Assembly (NCBI RefSeq): GCF_000633355.1
Contig: NZ_AYMQ01000065.1
Coordinates: 62,001-126,000 of the forward strand
Source of the DNA: Serratia sp. H1w
GTDB lineage: Bacteria > Pseudomonadota > Gammaproteobacteria > Enterobacterales > Enterobacteriaceae
Direction: 5' to 3'
Length of the DNA: 64,000 bases
The translations under genes were made by a program, and so were the position numbers. The notes under the pieces were generated by a model. The model did not search any database, was not told the DNA's origin, and was given only the letters and a program-made list of their open reading frames with translations. Positions 61,602 through 64,000 of this stretch are shown piece after piece. Each line of letters starts with the position of its first letter. The stretch's first letter is position 1.

Positions 61602-62972
61602 TCAGAACGAATAGCGGATCAGCGTGAAAATCAGGGTGGCGACAAACCCGACCAACAGCGGCACCGAAGTTCTTTTGACCACCTCAATCGGGCTGACTTT
61701 GACCACCGATGCCACGATGATCACCACCGCAGAAACGGGTGATATTGCCCGGATCAGGTTCGAGGTCAGCTGCATCGGCAGGGCAATCATCACCGGGTCG
61801 ACATGAGCCTGGTTGGCTATTGAAGGAATAAGCTCGATAAAGGAGTAGAACACCGCGTTACCGCTTCCGCTAATCAGCGTGATCAGCGCGGTCAGGCCGG
61901 AGAAGATAAACATCAGGCCAATCCCGGCGTTGTTGACCTCTTTCACCACCGAGGCTACGGTGCTGATGGCGCCGATGGCGGTCAACCCGGCCACCAGGGT
62001 GCTGGCGGCAACGATCAACACCACTACCTGTGAAAAGCCTTGCCCCATGCCGGTAAAGAACAGCGACGAGTTTTTCATTTGCTCGCGCAGATCACCTTTA
62101 CGGATCAGCTCCACAATGAAGGCCAGAGCAAACGAGAACAGAGTGATTTCCACCAGGCCGATTTTGATCTGGCGGAAGAACAGGCCAAATAACACGATCA
62201 AGAATAACGGGATCAGCGGGAACAGGGCGTAGTAGGCCGGAGGGAGCTGGCTGTTGGTAGTTAACTTACTCTCATCAACGTCGGTAAATGCGGCAGCGCC
62301 CTGGCGCTTATCCATGTATTTTTGCCAGAAATAGTGGGCGATGCCGATAATCACCAGTACCGGTAATGAGATCACGGCATGGTGCATCGTGACGTAGTCC
62401 ACCACATGCTCGAAGCCGAGGATTTTGGCTGCGACCACATTATCGCCACCCAGCGGCGTAGGTACGATGGTGGCGGTGGTGGCAATCACCCCGGCGGCGC
62501 TGAGCGAGGACATGTTTGCCACGCGCAGAATAGGATACAGCGTAGCCATTAAAATCACGGCGAGGGAGGCGGCGCTGGGAATGATCAAGGAGAGCAGCGA
62601 GCCTATCCAGAACACGATCGGCACCAGAATATAGGGCGAGCGGATCTTGGCGATGGGCTTAGACATGATTTTAACCGCGACATCGTTTGCCCCAATGTGC
62701 GACATATAGGCAGAAAAACCGAATAGCACCATGATGATGATGCCTGCCCGACTAAACTGCTTAACGAAATCCAACTCGATTTGTTTTAACGGATCCAACC
62801 AGACGGTGCCCGTTCCTGCCCCGGCACTCAAAATTGGCAAGCCCAAGGTGGCCGCCGCCAGCATGAGTACGATCCCTGCGCTAAACAACACCAGCTTGGT
62901 GTCGTAGTTCTTGGCAATGGCGTAACCGGCCACCACGAGCACTGCCAAGCTGATTACTAGTGCTATATCCAT
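61602..62972 (-). CDS. DcuC-family C4-dicarboxylate transporter
   Basis: A 456-residue membrane protein with about twelve helices and a charged central loop near 215-240. GFSAYMSHIGANDVAVKIMSKP near residue 85, TTATIVPTPLGGDNVVAA near 165, GSGNAVFYSFIELIP near 370 and PVSAVVIIVASVVKVSPIEVVKRTSVP near the end match the DcuC family. Members take up or exchange aspartate, fumarate and succinate, often when oxygen is low. ATG at 62972 follows GGGGAAG. It is the first gene of the operon with the hydrolase, asparaginase and nucleoside hydrolase genes. Confidence 0.88.
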   Translation of the reverse strand: MDIALVISLAVLVVAGYAIAKNYDTKLVLFSAGIVLMLAAATLGLPILSAGAGTGTVWLDPLKQIELDFVKQFSRAGIIIMVLFGFSAYMSHIGANDVAVKIMSKPIAKIRSPYILVPIVFWIGSLLSLIIPSAASLAVILMATLYPILRVANMSSLSAAGVIATTATIVPTPLGGDNVVAAKILGFEHVVDYVTMHHAVISLPVLVIIGIAHYFWQKYMDKRQGAAAFTDVDESKLTTNSQLPPAYYALFPLIPLFLIVLFGLFFRQIKIGLVEITLFSFALAFIVELIRKGDLREQMKNSSLFFTGMGQGFSQVVVLIVAASTLVAGLTAIGAISTVASVVKEVNNAGIGLMFIFSGLTALITLISGSGNAVFYSFIELIPSIANQAHVDPVMIALPMQLTSNLIRAISPVSAVVIIVASVVKVSPIEVVKRTSVPLLVGFVATLIFTLIRYSF

Positions 62973-63004
62973 TTGCTTCCCCTGTCAGCATCAATCTTCA
63001 TAAT

Positions 63005-63028
63005 AAATATCTTTCTGTGAAGATACTT
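63005..63028. promoter_or_regulatory. Palindromic operator candidate, copy 1
   Basis: AAATATCTT, six bases, AAGATACTT: nine-base arms that pair at eight of nine positions. It lies 33 bases before the DcuC-like gene on that gene's side. A second copy follows at 63148. The regulator is not in this window. Confidence 0.65.
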
Positions 63029-63147
63029 TCCAGAAGGTAAGATCTTTGTCTATCACCTGCAACGAATAGTGCCGGTAATTTTGATCTTAACTGCATTTAT
63101 GGTGAATTCCTTACGGGGCGGTGAAATCGGTATTTACACTGCAAGCA

Positions 63148-63171
63148 AAGTATCTTAACGTGAAGATACTT
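63148..63171. promoter_or_regulatory. Palindromic operator candidate, copy 2
   Basis: AAGTATCTT, six bases, AAGATACTT: a perfect palindrome of nine-base arms. It shares GTGAAGATACTTT with copy 1. It lies 39 bases before the EamA transporter gene, 143 bases from copy 1, so each divergent gene has one site next to it. Confidence 0.7.
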
Positions 63172-63209
63172 TTCTTTATGGATGTTTTGCCTACGGATAA
63201 GCCATTAGT

Positions 63210-64000
63210 ATGAAAAAATTCTCTTTAATTGGCGTTTTGTTAACATTATCTGCTGCTTTCTTGTGGGGCACGGTGGGAACGGCGCAAAGCCTGGCACCCG
63301 GCTCGGCGTCGCCTTATTGGCTCGGGGCGCTGAGGTTGGTACTGGCCTGCCTGTTCTTTCAGTTGCTGTTTACTTACCGCCAGGCCAGAAATGCGGCGAC
63401 CAGCAATACCGAAGGGCAGCAGCTCGCTGCACACCGCCATTTGTATTGGGGATTGGTGGTTGGCGCCGGGGTATGTATGGGGTTGTATAACCTGGCCTTC
63501 TTTGCCGGGGTAAAAGCCACCGGGATTGCCGTAGGGACCGCGACGACGATTGGCAGCGCGCCGATCTGGGCTGGCTTATTGGAAGCCGTCTGGTTGAGAA
63601 AGTCTCCGAGCGGATTATGGTGGGGTGGCGTGTTGTGCGCCACCAGTGGCGGGATTTGGATGGTGCTTTCACAATCGGCTTCGTGGGTCATTAATCCGGT
63701 CGGGCTGATGACCTGTCTGGGGGCCGGTTTTTGCTATGCGCTGTATACCTTGCTCAGCAAGCGGCTGGTGGCCATTGCATCACCGTTGACCATCACCAAA
63801 CACACCTTTGCCATCGCCATGCTGATTGCTGTGCCGGTTGCCTGGGGAATGGCGGGGACGCCATCTCTGACCTTGCCGACCTGGATGATCATCGCCTATC
63901 TGGGGATTTGTACCACGGGGATCGCCTATCTGCTGTTTACCCTGGCGTTGAAACACATGAGTGCAGCGACCTGCGTTGCCTTGGGGTTATTTGAACCGAT
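63210..64000 (+). CDS. EamA/DMT-superfamily transporter, partial (cut by window end)
   Basis: The frame from ATG at 63210 (MKKFSLIGVLLTLSAAFLWGTVGTAQ) is open to the window end, about 263 residues. It has at least eight hydrophobic helices in two EamA repeats, with the conserved AAFLWG-type start, GVKATGIAVGTATTIGSAPIWAGLLE near 105 and YALYTLLSKRL near 178. The family exports amino acids or other metabolites. It diverges from the DcuC-like operon and faces operator copy 2, so a shared regulator is likely. The substrate is unknown. Confidence 0.85.
   Translation, partial: MKKFSLIGVLLTLSAAFLWGTVGTAQSLAPGSASPYWLGALRLVLACLFFQLLFTYRQARNAATSNTEGQQLAAHRHLYWGLVVGAGVCMGLYNLAFFAGVKATGIAVGTATTIGSAPIWAGLLEAVWLRKSPSGLWWGGVLCATSGGIWMVLSQSASWVINPVGLMTCLGAGFCYALYTLLSKRLVAIASPLTITKHTFAIAMLIAVPVAWGMAGTPSLTLPTWMIIAYLGICTTGIAYLLFTLALKHMSAATCVALGLFEP

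Noticed and set aside
63037-63049. Third partial copy of the AAGATA motif (GTAAGATCTTTGT)
   Set aside because: Only a short AAGATCTT palindrome with no six-base spacer; it does not have the two nine-base arms of the other sites.

Overview
The window reads as one uninterrupted chromosomal segment of an enteric gammaproteobacterium, most likely Serratia or a close relative. Nearly every protein is a close match, by recalled sequence, to an Escherichia coli protein of the same length. The gene order joins two blocks that lie apart in E. coli: hldD-waaFC / kbl-tdh / yibQ-envC-gpmI / yibN-grxC-secB-gpsA-cysE, and rha / cpx / fieF-pfkA-sbp-tpiA / fpr / glpFKX / zapB-rraA-menA / hslVU-ftsN-cytR-priA / rpmE-metJ / metBL-metF. 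I see no rRNA, tRNA, CRISPR array, insertion sequence or prophage. The species is not claimed.

Layout: 1-5714 (minus) is lipopolysaccharide core synthesis, from hldD through heptosyltransferases II and I to a family 4 glycosyltransferase, an O-antigen ligase and the start of a family 2 glycosyltransferase. 5955-8186 is threonine catabolism (kbl-tdh). 8364-12205 (minus) holds gpmI, envC and yibQ. 12509-15711 is yibN-grxC-secB-gpsA-cysE. 15813-17870 is a MocR-type regulator with a GNAT acetyltransferase. 17954-27600 is an L-rhamnose locus: rhaM, a fucO-like dehydrogenase, rhaD, rhaA and rhaB, divergent from rhaS-rhaR, followed by an arabinose/fucose isomerase-family gene and rhaT. 27801-31108 is trmL plus the Cpx envelope-stress system with the CpxQ small RNA. 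31472-40845 holds fieF, pfkA, sbp, tpiA, two small uncharacterised genes, a cysteine-rich regulator with fpr, emrD and glpX. 40967-43364 is glpFK. 43885-54710 runs from zapB to metB, and metL and metF follow to 58263. 58300-62972 (minus) is a four-gene operon (DcuC-like carrier, AbgA-like M20 hydrolase, periplasmic asparaginase, nucleoside hydrolase) divergent from an EamA transporter cut by the window end.

The most unusual signals are two separate in-frame TGA codons in the rhamnose locus. One splits rhaS at its domain boundary (23871-23873). The other splits the isomerase-family gene (26052-26054). In both cases the reading frame continues intact past the stop. Next is a pair of near-identical 24-bp palindromes in the divergent control region at 63005-63171, with no regulator gene in view. 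Others are a direct-repeat operator candidate between the MocR and GNAT genes, two families of dispersed intergenic palindromes, a long perfect hairpin in the gpmI leader, alternative hairpins in the hslV leader under a near-consensus heat-shock promoter, and a cpxA terminator whose arm also supplies the trmL ribosome-binding site.
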